A stretch of 64,000 nt of DNA from Aureimonas fodinaquatilis (GTDB taxonomy: Bacteria; Pseudomonadota; Alphaproteobacteria; Rhizobiales; Rhizobiaceae): contig NZ_VTWH01000002.1 in the NCBI RefSeq assembly GCF_008369445.1, positions 620,001 through 684,000 of the forward strand, read 5' to 3'. Below are positions 35,751 through 45,217 of the stretch, piece after piece. Position 1 is the first letter of the stretch; every line of letters begins with the position of its first letter. The notes beneath the pieces are model-generated. The model was given only the letters and a program-made list of their open reading frames with translations. It was not told the DNA's origin and searched no databases. The position numbers were made by a program, and so were the translations under genes.

Positions 35751-36232
35751 TTTGCAACCTCTGCCAGAAGGCGGTCGAGCTTTTCCTGAGTTAATCGACC
35801 GTACACCCGGCCGTTCACCATGGCTGAGGGAGAAAGCGAACAAAGGCCAAGGCAGTAAACCGGCTCCAGCGTTACAGCCGCGTCACCCGACGTTGAGTGC
35901 ATCGGCAGGCCCAGTCGTTTTTCAGCATAGGCTGCCAGATCATCTGCACCCATGGCCTTGCACGCTTCCGCGACGCAAAGCCGCACGATGAGGCCGCCCG
36001 CGGGCTGGCGACGGAAATCATGGTAGAAAGTGACAACGCCGTGAACATCAGCTCGGGACAGGTTCAGCCCTTCAGCGATGGCAGGAACCATGGCGTCGTC
36101 GACATAGCCAAATTCCTGGACGACATCATGCAGGATGGGCAGCAATCCGCCCTTACGGGCAACATGAACTGCTATGATTTCCGCCAGTCGCTTGTCGTCA
36201 AAGTTTTCACCCCCGCGCGAGTGATCCAGCAT
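35747..36232 (-). CDS. fdsG: NAD-dependent formate dehydrogenase gamma subunit (NuoE-like)
   Basis: A [2Fe-2S] thioredoxin-fold protein of 161 residues that works with FdsB. Cluster Cys are visible in RLCVAEACKAMG and YCLGLCSLSP. It is the first structural gene of the operon, 51 bases after the LysR-type gene on the same strand, so read-through from the regulator is possible. Confidence 0.95.
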   Translation of the reverse strand: MLDHSRGGENFDDKRLAEIIAVHVARKGGLLPILHDVVQEFGYVDDAMVPAIAEGLNLSRADVHGVVTFYHDFRRQPAGGLIVRLCVAEACKAMGADDLAAYAEKRLGLPMHSTSGDAAVTLEPVYCLGLCSLSPSAMVNGRVYGRLTQEKLDRLLAEVAK

Positions 36233-36283
36233 CTGACAGAGCCTCCTCGTTTTGACCGAGAATCTGCCGTTTTTTAGAACCAG

Positions 36284-37219
36284 TCAAATAGTTGGAGCCA
36301 CTGGTTGATAGACAATCTCTATCATGGCGCGATGAAACTGGCGTGAGCGGACGCAGGCCAGTGCCACCCGCGCCATGATGGAACTGGGGTGGCGATTTGG
36401 CACCACAAGCCCGACTGCCTGCGCACCTGCCGGCTTGTCAAACGGCAAAAGCGTAATGTCCGGATCGAATGCGATGGTCTGGGCGTATGTGTGCGGCAAT
36501 ATGCAGGACAAGCCGCCCCGGCGCACCATTGAAAGCAGCGCGGCATAGGAATTGGCCATTGCCACTGGATGGACCGCCAGCCCGATGCCGTGCAGATGTG
36601 AATCCAGAATGCGTCGGTTCTGCATATCCTGCGCCAGAAGGCACAGGGGCATGGCCACGGCTTCTTTCCAGCTGATGCTGCCTCTGCCTGCAAGCGGCCC
36701 GTGCCCCGGCGTCGCAAATACGTAGTGTTCTTTGTAAATCGTGGCTGCAATGACATCGGGCAGCGGCTCATTGTCCAGATAGGTTATGCCAACATCAATT
36801 TCAAAACCGGAAAGGGCCCGGTCAATCTCGCGTGAGGTCAGCGACTGGATCTGAACGGTGACCGCCGGATGAAGCTGACGCAGCGCGGCCACCAATGTGC
36901 CGCAAACCGGCATGGCCGCAGGAATAACGCCCAGTCGCAACAACCCGCTGATATCCCCGCCCAGCGGCGTTTCAGTTGCTTCCTTCAACCCTGCCCTGTC
37001 GGCCAGCATTTGCTGCGCCCAGGGCAATGCGGCCTCACCCTCAGGCGTCAAACCGGCAAAACGCCGGTCGCGGAGCACAAGCCTGACGCCCAGATCGTCT
37101 TCCAGCGCGCCAATTCCAGCGGAAAGCGTCGGCTGTGTCACACCACAGGCTGCCGCGGCGCGGCTGAAATGGCGTTCGCGCGCAAGGGCAACAAAATATT
37201 CGATATTGCGAAGCTGCAT
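36284..37219 (-). CDS. LysR-family transcriptional regulator, probable formate dehydrogenase regulator
   Basis: A protein of 311 residues. The N-terminal helix-turn-helix is clear ([23 protein letters not shown], about residues 19-41), followed by a periplasmic-binding-like effector domain (about 90-300). In related species a LysR gene next to fds genes controls them, often divergently. Here it is co-directional and directly upstream. The effector is unknown. It is divergent from the esterase at 37340. Confidence 0.92.
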   Translation of the reverse strand: MQLRNIEYFVALARERHFSRAAAACGVTQPTLSAGIGALEDDLGVRLVLRDRRFAGLTPEGEAALPWAQQMLADRAGLKEATETPLGGDISGLLRLGVIPAAMPVCGTLVAALRQLHPAVTVQIQSLTSREIDRALSGFEIDVGITYLDNEPLPDVIAATIYKEHYVFATPGHGPLAGRGSISWKEAVAMPLCLLAQDMQNRRILDSHLHGIGLAVHPVAMANSYAALLSMVRRGGLSCILPHTYAQTIAFDPDITLLPFDKPAGAQAVGLVVPNRHPSSIMARVALACVRSRQFHRAMIEIVYQPVAPTI

Positions 37220-37339
37220 GGTTTCCTCTTGGCACCATTATGGAGCCAATTGCAGAAGCACCGTCAACCATTTCCGGTGCTGGCAGAACTGCCATAAATG
37301 TTTAGCTACAGACGAGCGATTTTGAACAGGGGCCATGCC

Positions 37340-37951
37340 ATGACCAACACGGGCAGCAATTTCATTCACCATTACACGCCAGCAACCAAAACCGGCCATT
37401 CGCCGCTTCTGCTTCTGCACGGCACTGGCGGCGATGAAAACGACCTTGTGCCAATGGGCCAGGCCGTTGCGCCCGGTGCAGCGCTGGTTTCGCCACGAGG
37501 CAAGGTTCTGGAAAACGGCATGCCACGCTTTTTCCGCCGGCTTGCGGAAGGGGTGTTCGACGAAGACGACCTGCGGTTGCGTGCCGCCGAGCTGGCCGAA
37601 TTCATTGCACAGGCTCGCAATGATTATGCCCTGCCCGCTCCGTTTGCGCTTGGCTTTTCCAATGGTGCCAACATGGCAGCAGCCTTGCTGCTTCTTCACC
37701 CCGAGGCTCTGGCCGGAGCGGTGTTGCTGCGGGCCATGAAGCCACTGCAAACCATGCCGACGCCGGATCTAACGGGGAAGCGCATCTTGCTGCTGGCCGG
37801 GGCAACGGATCCGATTATTCCCGCAGACAATGCAAGAGGCCTTGCCGAGCATTTGCAAAATTGTGGGGCAGCGGTGGAATTTCACACATTGCCGGTTGGG
37901 CACGGACTATCGCAAGCCGACCTTCGATTGACGAGTGAATTTCTGAGCTAG
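37340..37951 (+). CDS. Alpha/beta hydrolase, phospholipase/carboxylesterase family
   Basis: A cytosolic serine hydrolase of 203 residues. The nucleophile motif GFSNGAN (G-x-S-x-G) lies near residue 100, the acidic residue in LAGATDPIIP, and the His in VGHGLSQADL. The N-terminal segment LLLLHGTGGDENDLVPMG is typical of YpfH/carboxylesterase proteins. ATG 37340 follows AGGGG; the frame is open to 37298 without a better start. Substrate unknown. Confidence 0.88.
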   Translation: MTNTGSNFIHHYTPATKTGHSPLLLLHGTGGDENDLVPMGQAVAPGAALVSPRGKVLENGMPRFFRRLAEGVFDEDDLRLRAAELAEFIAQARNDYALPAPFALGFSNGANMAAALLLLHPEALAGAVLLRAMKPLQTMPTPDLTGKRILLLAGATDPIIPADNARGLAEHLQNCGAAVEFHTLPVGHGLSQADLRLTSEFLS

Positions 37952-38044
37952 CGCTTGTACATCCGGTTTTTTGACCAGCCCGCAATTTGACACTGGCCGT
38001 TGATTGATTACCAAGAATAGTTCCAACGAATCGATGGCCAGTTT

Positions 38045-38818
38045 TTGCGAGGCACCATTTCCAGCTTCTCTTTCCATGCTTCTGAAACACCCGAAGCCCA
38101 GAACGCAGTGCAGCGGCTGGAAAGGCTTTACGGTGCTCAAACGCCGGACGATGCCAACATTATCGTTGCGCTGGGCGGTGATGGTTTCATGCTGCAGGTG
38201 CTGCACCGCTTCATGAACAGCGGCAAGGCAATTTACGGTATGAACCGCGGCACGGTGGGTTTTCTGATGAATGCCTATCGCGAGGAAGGGCTACCGGAGC
38301 GTTTGGCCCACGCCCTGCGCAGCGTCATTCATCCGCTGCACATGACCGCGGTGGATGAAAACGGCAATGAGCACGAAGCGCTGGCCATCAACGAAGTTGC
38401 GCTGTTCCGCCAGTCTTACCAGATAGCACGGCTGCGAATTTCCATCGATCAGCAGGTGCGGCTGGAAGAATTGGCCTGTGATGGCGTTATGGTGGCCACG
38501 CCCACCGGTTCCACGGCCTACAACCTGTCCGCAGCAGGGCCAATTATTCCCATTGATGCGCCACTGCTGGCACTGACCCCAGTGAGCCCTTTTCGCCCGC
38601 GACGTTGGCGCGGCGCGCTGTTGCCCAATCGGCAAACCGTGGACATAGAGGTTCTGGAACCGTGCAAACGGCCCGTCAATGCCGTGGCCGACCACTATGA
38701 AGTCAAATCCATTCGGCGCATTCAAATCAGGGAAGAGCGCCGGTCCCGATGCGTCATATTGTTTGATCGGGACCACAGCTGGGATGAGCGTATTCTGGCC
38801 GAGCAGTTCCGCTACTAG
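38045..38818 (+). CDS. nadK: NAD kinase
   Basis: Phosphorylates NAD to NADP. It has about 257 residues, the length of rhizobial NAD kinases. The GGDG motif is ALGGDGFMLQ, the NE motif is AINEVALFRQSYQ, and the glycine-rich PTGSTAYNLSAAGP is intact. The N-terminus (SSFSFHASETPEAQ) starts as usual within a few residues. No ATG is available in frame; TTG at 38045 is the best candidate and has no clear ribosome binding site. It converges on the nitroreductase across a hairpin. Confidence 0.93.
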   Translation: MRGTISSFSFHASETPEAQNAVQRLERLYGAQTPDDANIIVALGGDGFMLQVLHRFMNSGKAIYGMNRGTVGFLMNAYREEGLPERLAHALRSVIHPLHMTAVDENGNEHEALAINEVALFRQSYQIARLRISIDQQVRLEELACDGVMVATPTGSTAYNLSAAGPIIPIDAPLLALTPVSPFRPRRWRGALLPNRQTVDIEVLEPCKRPVNAVADHYEVKSIRRIQIREERRSRCVILFDRDHSWDERILAEQFRY

Positions 38819-38879
38819 GCATTTCGCCTTGTGCGGTTGCGTTTCAACTGCAAGACAATGCGACACTAAAAATAGCGGA

Positions 38880-38915
38880 ACAGTTTCTGGCGATCAGGAG
38901 ATCGCCTGAAACTGT
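38880..38915. terminator. Long hairpin between convergent nadK and nitroreductase genes
   Basis: ACAGTTTC-T-GGCGATC pairs with GATCGCC-T-GAAACTGT around an AGGA loop: 15 base pairs with one T-T mismatch. On the minus strand a short T-run (CTATTTTTAG) lies just beyond the stem, which suits the end of the nitroreductase transcript. Confidence 0.6.
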
Positions 38916-38927
38916 CTGATATGCGGA

Positions 38928-39497
38928 TCAGTCTTCCAGAATTGTCAGAACATCAGCAACATCAGGCCTTGGACGCTCCACCGGAGGTTCACCCGGGGTT
39001 CCGACATACAGAAACCCGACAATCTTTTCTTCCGGCAAAATGCTCAGCGCTGCCTTTGCGTCATCATCATAGGTGACCCATTCGGTAATCCAGGTTGCGG
39101 CATAACCGAAGGCGTTCAGCGCATGCACGAGGTTCATTGTGAACGCTCCGGCAGACAGTTGCTGCTCCCATTCCGGAATTTTGAAATGCGGTGCCGCTTT
39201 GGAAATCACAGCCAGCACCAGCGGCGCGCGTGAAAAGCGTGCTTCTTCAAAAGCGCGGCGGGCATCGCTCAACCCACCCTCCTTGCGCGTGGCCAGTTCG
39301 GCCATTTCCAAGCCCAGCCTATGCGCCGCCTGCCCGCGAATGGCCACTACGCGCCACGGCGCCAATTTGCCATGATCGGGAACCCGAACTGCCAGACGCA
39401 AAATCTCTTCAAGTTCTGCCCCTTCCGGCGCAGGCGCACGCAATGCCGGAATCGGAATGGAACGGCGTGTCGCCAGATGCTCTTTCAAATTCGTCAT
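38928..39497 (-). CDS. Nitroreductase family FMN protein
   Basis: A protein of 189 residues of the FMN-dependent nitroreductase family, resembling YdjA-type short members. The FMN-phosphate region ATRRSIPIPALRAPAP is at the N-terminus, followed by RVPDHGKLAPWRVVAI, and the C-terminal half has GYAATWITEWVTYDD. Such enzymes reduce nitro groups, quinones or flavins with NAD(P)H; the natural substrate is unknown. It is divergent from the secreted repeat protein. Confidence 0.9.
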   Translation of the reverse strand: MTNLKEHLATRRSIPIPALRAPAPEGAELEEILRLAVRVPDHGKLAPWRVVAIRGQAAHRLGLEMAELATRKEGGLSDARRAFEEARFSRAPLVLAVISKAAPHFKIPEWEQQLSAGAFTMNLVHALNAFGYAATWITEWVTYDDDAKAALSILPEEKIVGFLYVGTPGEPPVERPRPDVADVLTILED

Positions 39498-39594
39498 CAG
39501 CGGTCGAATCCTTTTTCAATCCATGATATTTCGGGTTCAATCATCATTTTTTCCGCTATTTTGAAAGAGGTTGCTTGCGCTGCCATAAAAAGGT

Positions 39595-39617
39595 CCGCCA
39601 TATCGCCATTATGGCGG
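39595..39617. promoter_or_regulatory. Inverted repeat in a divergent promoter region
   Basis: CCGCCAT (39595-39601) and ATGGCGG (39611-39617) form a 7-base inverted repeat with a 9-base spacer, in the 162-base gap between the divergent nitroreductase and secreted-protein genes. It may be an operator. No gene for a matching regulator is adjacent. Confidence 0.35.
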
Positions 39618-39659
39618 CAAAACAGCGGCAAACAGCATGAGCAAGTCAGAGGAATTGAG

Positions 39660-40832
39660 TTGAAGGTGCGAAATTTCGCGGCGCTGGTAGCGTTTCTGTT
39701 TCTGGGTGCCAGCACTGGTGCGTGGGCGCAGGACAATGGTGATGGCCCAGGAGCCTATGCCTCACCCTCTGGGATTCCCGACGCCGCATTAAATGAAAAA
39801 TTCGGCATACCCGATGGGCCCGGTCGCAGCAGATATCGCCCGATCGAACTGCCAAACATGCCGGACAGCGATCTGAACAGCTTTTCGGCACCCAATCTGC
39901 CAGCCTTTCCCGATGATGCATTTGCGCCGACAGGCATTGACACCAATGCCCTGACTTTGACGGCGAAGCTGGGTGCGGATGGAGACGCCATTCCGGATGG
40001 TGTGGTGTGGCGGCTGTTTTCCACACGGCTGAACCGCGAAGGCAAATTGCAGTTGATTGGCGTTGCCAAGGGTGGCCAGGCAAACTTCAACGTTGGCGCA
40101 GGCTCCTATCTGCTGCATGCCGGTTATGGCCGCGCCGGCATCACCAAACGCATTGAGTTTTCCGGGCTGCCCACAACGGAAACAGTGGTGATCGAGGCTG
40201 GTGGTTTGCGGCTGAACGCCACGACCGGCGACGGACAGTTGATCGACTCCCGGTTGCTGACATTTGATATCTATACCGATGCAGAGCAATCTCAGAACCG
40301 ACGCTTGATAGCCAATAATGTCAAAGCCGGGGTTGTCGTGCGGCTGAACGCCGGAAACTATTACATTGTGTGCAATTACGGCTCGGTCAATGCCATTGTC
40401 CGTGCCGAAATCCGGGTCGAAAGCGGCCGTGTTACAGATGCCCGGCTCAAGCAGCGCGCAGCAGAAATAACACTCAAGCTGGTTCGGGAATCCGGCGGAG
40501 AAGCGCTGGCCGACACTGCATGGTCAATCTCATCCTCACAGGGCGACATCATCCGTGAAAGCGTTGGCGCATTCTCATCCATGGTGCTGGCAGAAGGCGA
40601 ATATGTCATCGTCGCCAAGAACAAGGACCGAATCTACCAGATGGAATACAATGTCGCAGCAGGTATGAACGAGGAAGTTGAAGTTGTGGCCAACGGAAAT
40701 GGCAACAGCAACGGTTCACCTGCTCAAAATGGCAGCGGCGATGATGCACCGGTCCAGTCAGTGCCCGCCTTTGAAGAACTTGAACAGGCGGCTGATGACT
40801 TGCAGCAACCGCCTGCGGGTTCCGGAGATTAA
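39660..40832 (+). CDS. Secreted protein with three beta-rich repeats
   Basis: I do not recognise a named family. From the TTG at 39660 (AGAGGA 6 bases upstream) it has 390 residues: a signal peptide (about 1-24, ending AWA), a Pro/Asp-rich linker, three repeats of about 75-90 residues (about 97-182, 183-262 and 263-342), then a low-complexity Asn/Gly/Ser tail and an acidic Gln-rich end. Each repeat has a Leu-x-Leu start, a central Trp or Tyr strand, a GAGSYLLHAGY, NAGNYYIVCNY or AEGEYVIVAKN turn, and an alternating hydrophobic end. A GTG at 39666 is an alternative start. An eight-codon frame (39637-39663) ends over the start codon. Confidence 0.75.
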   Translation: MKVRNFAALVAFLFLGASTGAWAQDNGDGPGAYASPSGIPDAALNEKFGIPDGPGRSRYRPIELPNMPDSDLNSFSAPNLPAFPDDAFAPTGIDTNALTLTAKLGADGDAIPDGVVWRLFSTRLNREGKLQLIGVAKGGQANFNVGAGSYLLHAGYGRAGITKRIEFSGLPTTETVVIEAGGLRLNATTGDGQLIDSRLLTFDIYTDAEQSQNRRLIANNVKAGVVVRLNAGNYYIVCNYGSVNAIVRAEIRVESGRVTDARLKQRAAEITLKLVRESGGEALADTAWSISSSQGDIIRESVGAFSSMVLAEGEYVIVAKNKDRIYQMEYNVAAGMNEEVEVVANGNGNSNGSPAQNGSGDDAPVQSVPAFEELEQAADDLQQPPAGSGD

Positions 40833-40912
40833 AGCGGCGTCTTTTCAACAACGTGAGAGCGTTTTTCACCACAAGGCTTGAACAGCAAGCCACTGTTGTC
40901 GAACTACATTTT

Positions 40913-40952
40913 GGGACCTTTCGTGCGATCATTGGATCGGGCGAAAGGTCCC
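40913..40952. terminator. Long nested hairpin between the secreted-protein gene and thrS
   Basis: GGGACCTTTCG (40913-40923) pairs with CGAAAGGTCCC (40942-40952); inside, CGATC pairs with GATCG around ATTG. It lies between convergent genes, 10 bases from the thrS stop. T-runs are weak on both strands. Confidence 0.6.
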
Positions 40953-40962
40953 TTCAACGTAT

Positions 40963-42930
40963 TTACTCAGCCGCTGCGCGTTTCAAATCCGGTGCAACAG
41001 CCTCGTCACCCAGCAGTTTCAGCGCCGCGTCGAGCGACATTGCTTCCTGATCGCGGGAGCCAAGACGCCGGATATTCACCGAGCGCTCCTCAGCCTCACG
41101 ACGGCCGCAAACCAGAATAACCGGTACCTTCGCCAGCGAATGCTCGCGAACCTTGTAGTTGATTTTCTCGTTGCGGAAGTCCGTCTCGACGCGCAAACCG
41201 GCACGCTGCAGAATATCTGCCACCTCCTGGCCATAGCTATCGGCTTCGGACGTGATCGTGGCGACGACAATCTGCACCGGCGCAAGCCAAAGTGGAAAAT
41301 GCCCGGCATAGTTTTCAATCAATATGCCAAGGAAACGCTCCATCGAGCCGCAAATGGCGCGGTGGATCATAACCGGTTGGCGTTTGTCCGACGCCTGATC
41401 AATGTAGAATGCGCCGAACCGCTCCGGCAGATTGAAGTCCACCTGAGTGGTGCCACACTGCCATTCACGGCCGATGGCGTCCTTCAGCGTATACTCAAAC
41501 TTCGGGCCATAAAATGCGCCCTCACCTGGCAGAATTCCGGTTTTGATCCGGCCTTCGGACTGGCTCTCAATTGTCTTGAGCACATCTGTCATCACACTTT
41601 CGGCGCGGTCCCACAGCTCGTCGGAACCCACTCGCTTTTCCGGGCGGGTGGAAAGCTTGACCACCACCTCTTCAAAGCCGAAATCCTTGTAGACCGACAG
41701 GATCAGGTCGTTGATCCGCAGACATTCCGCAGCCATCTGCTCATCCGTGCAGAACACATGCGCATCATCCTGCGTAAACCCGCGCACCCGCATCAATCCA
41801 TGCAATGCGCCCGAAGGTTCATACCGGTGTACGTTGCCGAATTCTGCAAGTCTTATAGGCAGTTCCCGGTAAGACTTGAGACCATGCTTGAATATCATGA
41901 CATGCCCGGGGCAGTTCATCGGCTTCAGGGCAAAGACCCGCTCATCTTCCGTTTCTTCCGACGCAACGGTGACCTGAAACATGTTGTCCCGGTACCATCC
42001 CCAGTGACCGGATGTTTCCCAGAGTGATTTGTCCAGGACCTGCGGCGCGTTCACCTCTTCATAGGTGTGTTCAAGGCGGCGACGCATATAGGCCACCAGA
42101 GTCTGGAAAATCCGCCAGCCCTTGCCGTGCCAGAACACAACTCCCGGACCTTCCTCCTGGAAATGAAACAGGTCCATTTCCCGGCCCAGCCGTCTGTGAT
42201 CGCGCTTTTCTGCCTCTTCCAACATGTGCAGATAGGCATTCAACTGTTCGGCCGTGGCCCATGCAGTGCCGTAAATGCGCGTCAGCATCGGGTTGTTGGA
42301 ATCGCCGCGCCAGTATGCTCCCGCAACCTTCATCAGTTTGAAGTGCTCGCCAACCTGCCCGGTTGCAGCCATATGCGGCCCGCGACAAAGATCGAACCAC
42401 TCACCCTGATGATAAATCTTCAGGTCCTGACCTGCCGGGATGGCATCCACCAGCTCGACCTTATAAGCCTCACCCTTGCTGGCAAAAACTTCGCGTGCCT
42501 TTTCCCGCGACCAGACCTGCTTGGTAAACGGCGCGTTGCGGCGGATAATCTCCAGCATCTTTTTCTCGATGACAGGCAGATCATCCGGCGTGAATGGCGT
42601 TTCCTTCGCAAAGTCGTAGTAAAAACCGTTCTCGATAACCGGGCCGATTGTCACCTGAGTTCCGGGCCAGATTTCCTGTACTGCTTCGGCCATGACGTGC
42701 GCAGCATCGTGGCGGATCAGTTCCAGAGCACGCGGATCGTCTCGGGTGATGATTTCCAGCTTGCCCGCCTGTGCAAGCGGATCTGCAAGGTCACGCAGTT
42801 CGCCATCCAGCGCATAGGCCACTGCTTTTTTGAGCAGGGATTTGGAAATGCCGCCTGCCACATCGGCACCGGTTGCAGTTGCCTCATACTGGCGAATGGA
42901 ACCATCGGGAAATTCAAGGTCGATCATCAT
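40963..42930 (-). CDS. thrS: Threonyl-tRNA synthetase
   Basis: Charges tRNA-Thr. It has 655 residues with an N-terminal TGS domain (about 1-60), the editing domain (about 65-220; [12 protein letters not shown]), the class II catalytic core with the zinc-site [12 protein letters not shown], and the C-terminal anticodon-binding domain (about 550-650; [11 protein letters not shown]). Two ATGs (42930 and 42927) follow AAAGGA, and either may be used. Upstream are 151 bases before yidD, with no gene seen. Confidence 0.97.
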   Translation of the reverse strand: MMIDLEFPDGSIRQYEATATGADVAGGISKSLLKKAVAYALDGELRDLADPLAQAGKLEIITRDDPRALELIRHDAAHVMAEAVQEIWPGTQVTIGPVIENGFYYDFAKETPFTPDDLPVIEKKMLEIIRRNAPFTKQVWSREKAREVFASKGEAYKVELVDAIPAGQDLKIYHQGEWFDLCRGPHMAATGQVGEHFKLMKVAGAYWRGDSNNPMLTRIYGTAWATAEQLNAYLHMLEEAEKRDHRRLGREMDLFHFQEEGPGVVFWHGKGWRIFQTLVAYMRRRLEHTYEEVNAPQVLDKSLWETSGHWGWYRDNMFQVTVASEETEDERVFALKPMNCPGHVMIFKHGLKSYRELPIRLAEFGNVHRYEPSGALHGLMRVRGFTQDDAHVFCTDEQMAAECLRINDLILSVYKDFGFEEVVVKLSTRPEKRVGSDELWDRAESVMTDVLKTIESQSEGRIKTGILPGEGAFYGPKFEYTLKDAIGREWQCGTTQVDFNLPERFGAFYIDQASDKRQPVMIHRAICGSMERFLGILIENYAGHFPLWLAPVQIVVATITSEADSYGQEVADILQRAGLRVETDFRNEKINYKVREHSLAKVPVILVCGRREAEERSVNIRRLGSRDQEAMSLDAALKLLGDEAVAPDLKRAAAE

Positions 42931-43081
42931 TGTCCTTTCTGCTCACCCCCGCCTACCATGCGGGAAAGCTTATCGATCGAAACAGTTTGTCATGTCGCAA
43001 TTTCTGGAACTGCTTGTGCAGGCACGTTCGCCGCGCCCGCTTTCTACCACTGCAACCGGCAAGAGCAAGAGTGCTGATGCA

Positions 43082-43381
43082 TCAGGCGTGAGGTTCTTTA
43101 TCGTGCCTCCCGCAGGTGTGCGGCACCGGGTCCAGGCCTGCCTTGCCGAAAGGCCCGCACCGGGCTACCCGGCGCGCTGAAAGCCAGCCGCCTCGCCACA
43201 AACCATGCCGCGCAATTGCTTCATAGGCATATTCGGAACAGGTCGGTATGTGGCGGCAGTGGCCGCCAATCAACGGGGAAAGCGTTATCTGGTAAAGCCG
43301 TACTGCCGCCAGTCCAAAAATGCGCGCTGGCGTGCGGGGAAAGCGGCCAGTGTAGTTCCGGTTCAGGCGCTGATCACCCAT
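43082..43381 (-). CDS. yidD: Membrane protein insertion efficiency factor YidD
   Basis: A protein of 99 residues with the YidD signature: YQITLSPLIGGHCRHIPTCS followed by EYAYEAIARHG, including the conserved Cys pair, and a basic N-terminus with an amphipathic helix. It aids YidC-dependent insertion of inner-membrane proteins. It lies between the IscU-like gene (20 bases) and thrS on the same strand. Confidence 0.93.
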   Translation of the reverse strand: MGDQRLNRNYTGRFPRTPARIFGLAAVRLYQITLSPLIGGHCRHIPTCSEYAYEAIARHGLWRGGWLSARRVARCGPFGKAGLDPVPHTCGRHDKEPHA

Positions 43382-43401
43382 GGTTCGGGCTGCCTTACTT
43401 G

Positions 43402-43926
43402 CTACGCTGAGTCAGGTGAGCTTTCGACCACCTGCTTCAGCGGAAGCTTCTGCTTTGTCGCATTTTCCTGCAGTTGAAGCGGCTCCACCTCAGCCGGGGT
43501 GGCGGTTGCATACTCATCCAATGCCGCAGCAACCGCGTCGAATGTTAGCATTGTTGAGGCGTGCCTGGCACGAAACTCCCGCACCGGCTCCAGAAACTTC
43601 AAATCGGCAAAACGCCCGGATGGCGGCGGCCCATTTTCCTTCAGCATTGCCAGCATGTCTGTGCGCAACTGCTGCAACTCATCAACACGACAGCCAATGA
43701 TGTGATTGGCCATGATTGCGGAGGATGCCTGCCCAAGAGCGCAGGCCCGCACTTCATGGGCAAAATCCGTTACCACGCCATTTTGCAGTTTCAGGTAAAC
43801 TGTTACAGTCGAGCCGCACAGGCGCGAATGCGCGGTTGCCGTTGCGTCGGGTGACTCCAGCTTGCCAATCCGCCCGATATTGCCCGCAAATTCGAGAATT
43901 CGGCTGTTGTACATTTCGTCAATCAT
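43402..43926 (-). CDS. Iron-sulfur cluster scaffold protein, IscU/NifU-like
   Basis: A protein of 174 residues. Two of the three IscU cluster Cys are recognisable (HSRLCGSTV and RACALGQASSAIM). Where classical IscU has the third Cys, this protein has RHASTMLTFDAV; I believe this is normal for the alphaproteobacterial subgroup. A C-terminal Gln/Glu-rich tail follows. ATG 43926 gives the family N-terminus (MIDEMYNSRILEFAGN). The 220 bases to the divergent folE hold both promoters; I see no other gene there. Confidence 0.88.
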   Translation of the reverse strand: MIDEMYNSRILEFAGNIGRIGKLESPDATATAHSRLCGSTVTVYLKLQNGVVTDFAHEVRACALGQASSAIMANHIIGCRVDELQQLRTDMLAMLKENGPPPSGRFADLKFLEPVREFRARHASTMLTFDAVAAALDEYATATPAEVEPLQLQENATKQKLPLKQVVESSPDSA

Positions 43927-44146
43927 CGGCGCTTTTCCAAATCCGCATTCACGGCCTACACACGGGGCCTCTGACGCCGTATATAAGAGCGAGTTGGCAC
44001 CATCGGAAGCAGGAAACATAAGGTATTCTGGCATGGATTGGCCAGACGCTGGATAATTGGCCGGCCGGAACACCATTTGAATGGCATGTTCCGGGGTGGC
44101 AGACTTCGCAAACGTCTTGCTTGCGGGCGACTGATAAGGGTTTGAA

Positions 44147-44767
44147 ATGGACGCCACTCTGAGCAAATTTTCCGGTTTCCCCGGACAGGAGAAACCGGCA
44201 CGCCCCACTCGTGAAGAGGCAGAGGCTGCGGTTGAAGTGCTGATACGCTGGGCCGGGGATGATCCGCGCCGCGAAGGGCTGATTGAAACACCTGCCCGCG
44301 TTGTGCGCGCCTATGAAGAAATCTATGGCGGCTATCAACTGGACCCGGCAGAGGTTCTGAACCGAACCTTCAGCGAAGTGTCGGGCTATGACGACATGGT
44401 TCTTGTGCGAGACATTGATTTCACCTCGCATTGCGAACACCACATGGTGCCCATCATCGGCAAGGCGCATGTTGCCTATATGCCGGATGGCAGCGTGCTC
44501 GGCCTTTCCAAAATTGCCCGGGTTGTCGACATGTTTGCGCGGCGGCTGCAAACGCAGGAAGCCATGACAGAGGAAATCGCCGCGGTCATTGACAGCGCGT
44601 TTGCCCCACGCGGCGTGGCGGTGTTGATCGAGTCCGAACATATGTGCATGTCCATGCGCGGCATTCGCACCAAGGGTTCAACCACATCCACCAGCGCATT
44701 TTACGGCGTTTTCAAAGATGACAAGGCCGAGCGTGACAGGTTCCTATCCATGATTCTCAATCGATGA
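44147..44767 (+). CDS. folE: GTP cyclohydrolase I
   Basis: First enzyme of tetrahydrofolate synthesis: converts GTP to dihydroneopterin triphosphate. It has 206 residues with the zinc ligands in [18 protein letters not shown] and [10 protein letters not shown], and the [10 protein letters not shown]-type end ([12 protein letters not shown]). Its stop overlaps the start of hisI (ATGA), so the two are translated together. Confidence 0.97.
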   Translation: MDATLSKFSGFPGQEKPARPTREEAEAAVEVLIRWAGDDPRREGLIETPARVVRAYEEIYGGYQLDPAEVLNRTFSEVSGYDDMVLVRDIDFTSHCEHHMVPIIGKAHVAYMPDGSVLGLSKIARVVDMFARRLQTQEAMTEEIAAVIDSAFAPRGVAVLIESEHMCMSMRGIRTKGSTTSTSAFYGVFKDDKAERDRFLSMILNR

Positions 44768-45165
44768 ACGAACAGTCTGTGGAACTTGAAGAAGGCGATC
44801 GGCTGACGCCTCGTTTTGATGCTGCCGGCCTTATAACCGCAGTGGTAACAGATGCGGGCAGTGGCGAGTTGCTGATGCTGGCGCACATGAACGCGCAGGC
44901 GCTGGAGCTTTCCATCCAGACTGGCATTGCGCACTATTTCAGCCGTTCGCGCCAGTCGCTCTGGAAAAAGGGTGAAACATCCGGCGCGTTACAAACTATC
45001 CATGAAATGCGGATAGACTGCGACCAGGACGCGGTCTGGCTGAAAGTGGAAGTGGCGCGCCCTGAGGAAACTTGCCACACAGGGCGCAGCACATGTTTTT
45101 ACCGCAAGGTGGAGTTGGTGAATGGAACGCCGAGGCTCGTGACAAGTCTTCCGCGCAAACGCTAG
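44764..45165 (+). CDS. hisI: Phosphoribosyl-AMP cyclohydrolase
   Basis: Third step of histidine synthesis. It has 133 residues: metal-binding region with Asp/Cys ([12 protein letters not shown]) and the Cys/His set [12 protein letters not shown], plus the substrate motif [17 protein letters not shown]. The ATG overlaps the folE stop. It is a single-function enzyme without the HisE domain. Confidence 0.96.
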   Translation: MNEQSVELEEGDRLTPRFDAAGLITAVVTDAGSGELLMLAHMNAQALELSIQTGIAHYFSRSRQSLWKKGETSGALQTIHEMRIDCDQDAVWLKVEVARPEETCHTGRSTCFYRKVELVNGTPRLVTSLPRKR

Positions 45166-45217
45166 AGCAGTGTTTCGAAACTGCCAAAAACAAGAAACTT
45201 AAATAGCAGGCCGCGCA

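Noticed and set aside
43402-43926. Missing third Cys of the IscU-like protein as a defect
   Set aside because: The RHAS segment in its place appears normal for the alphaproteobacterial subgroup as far as I recall, so it is not evidence of decay.
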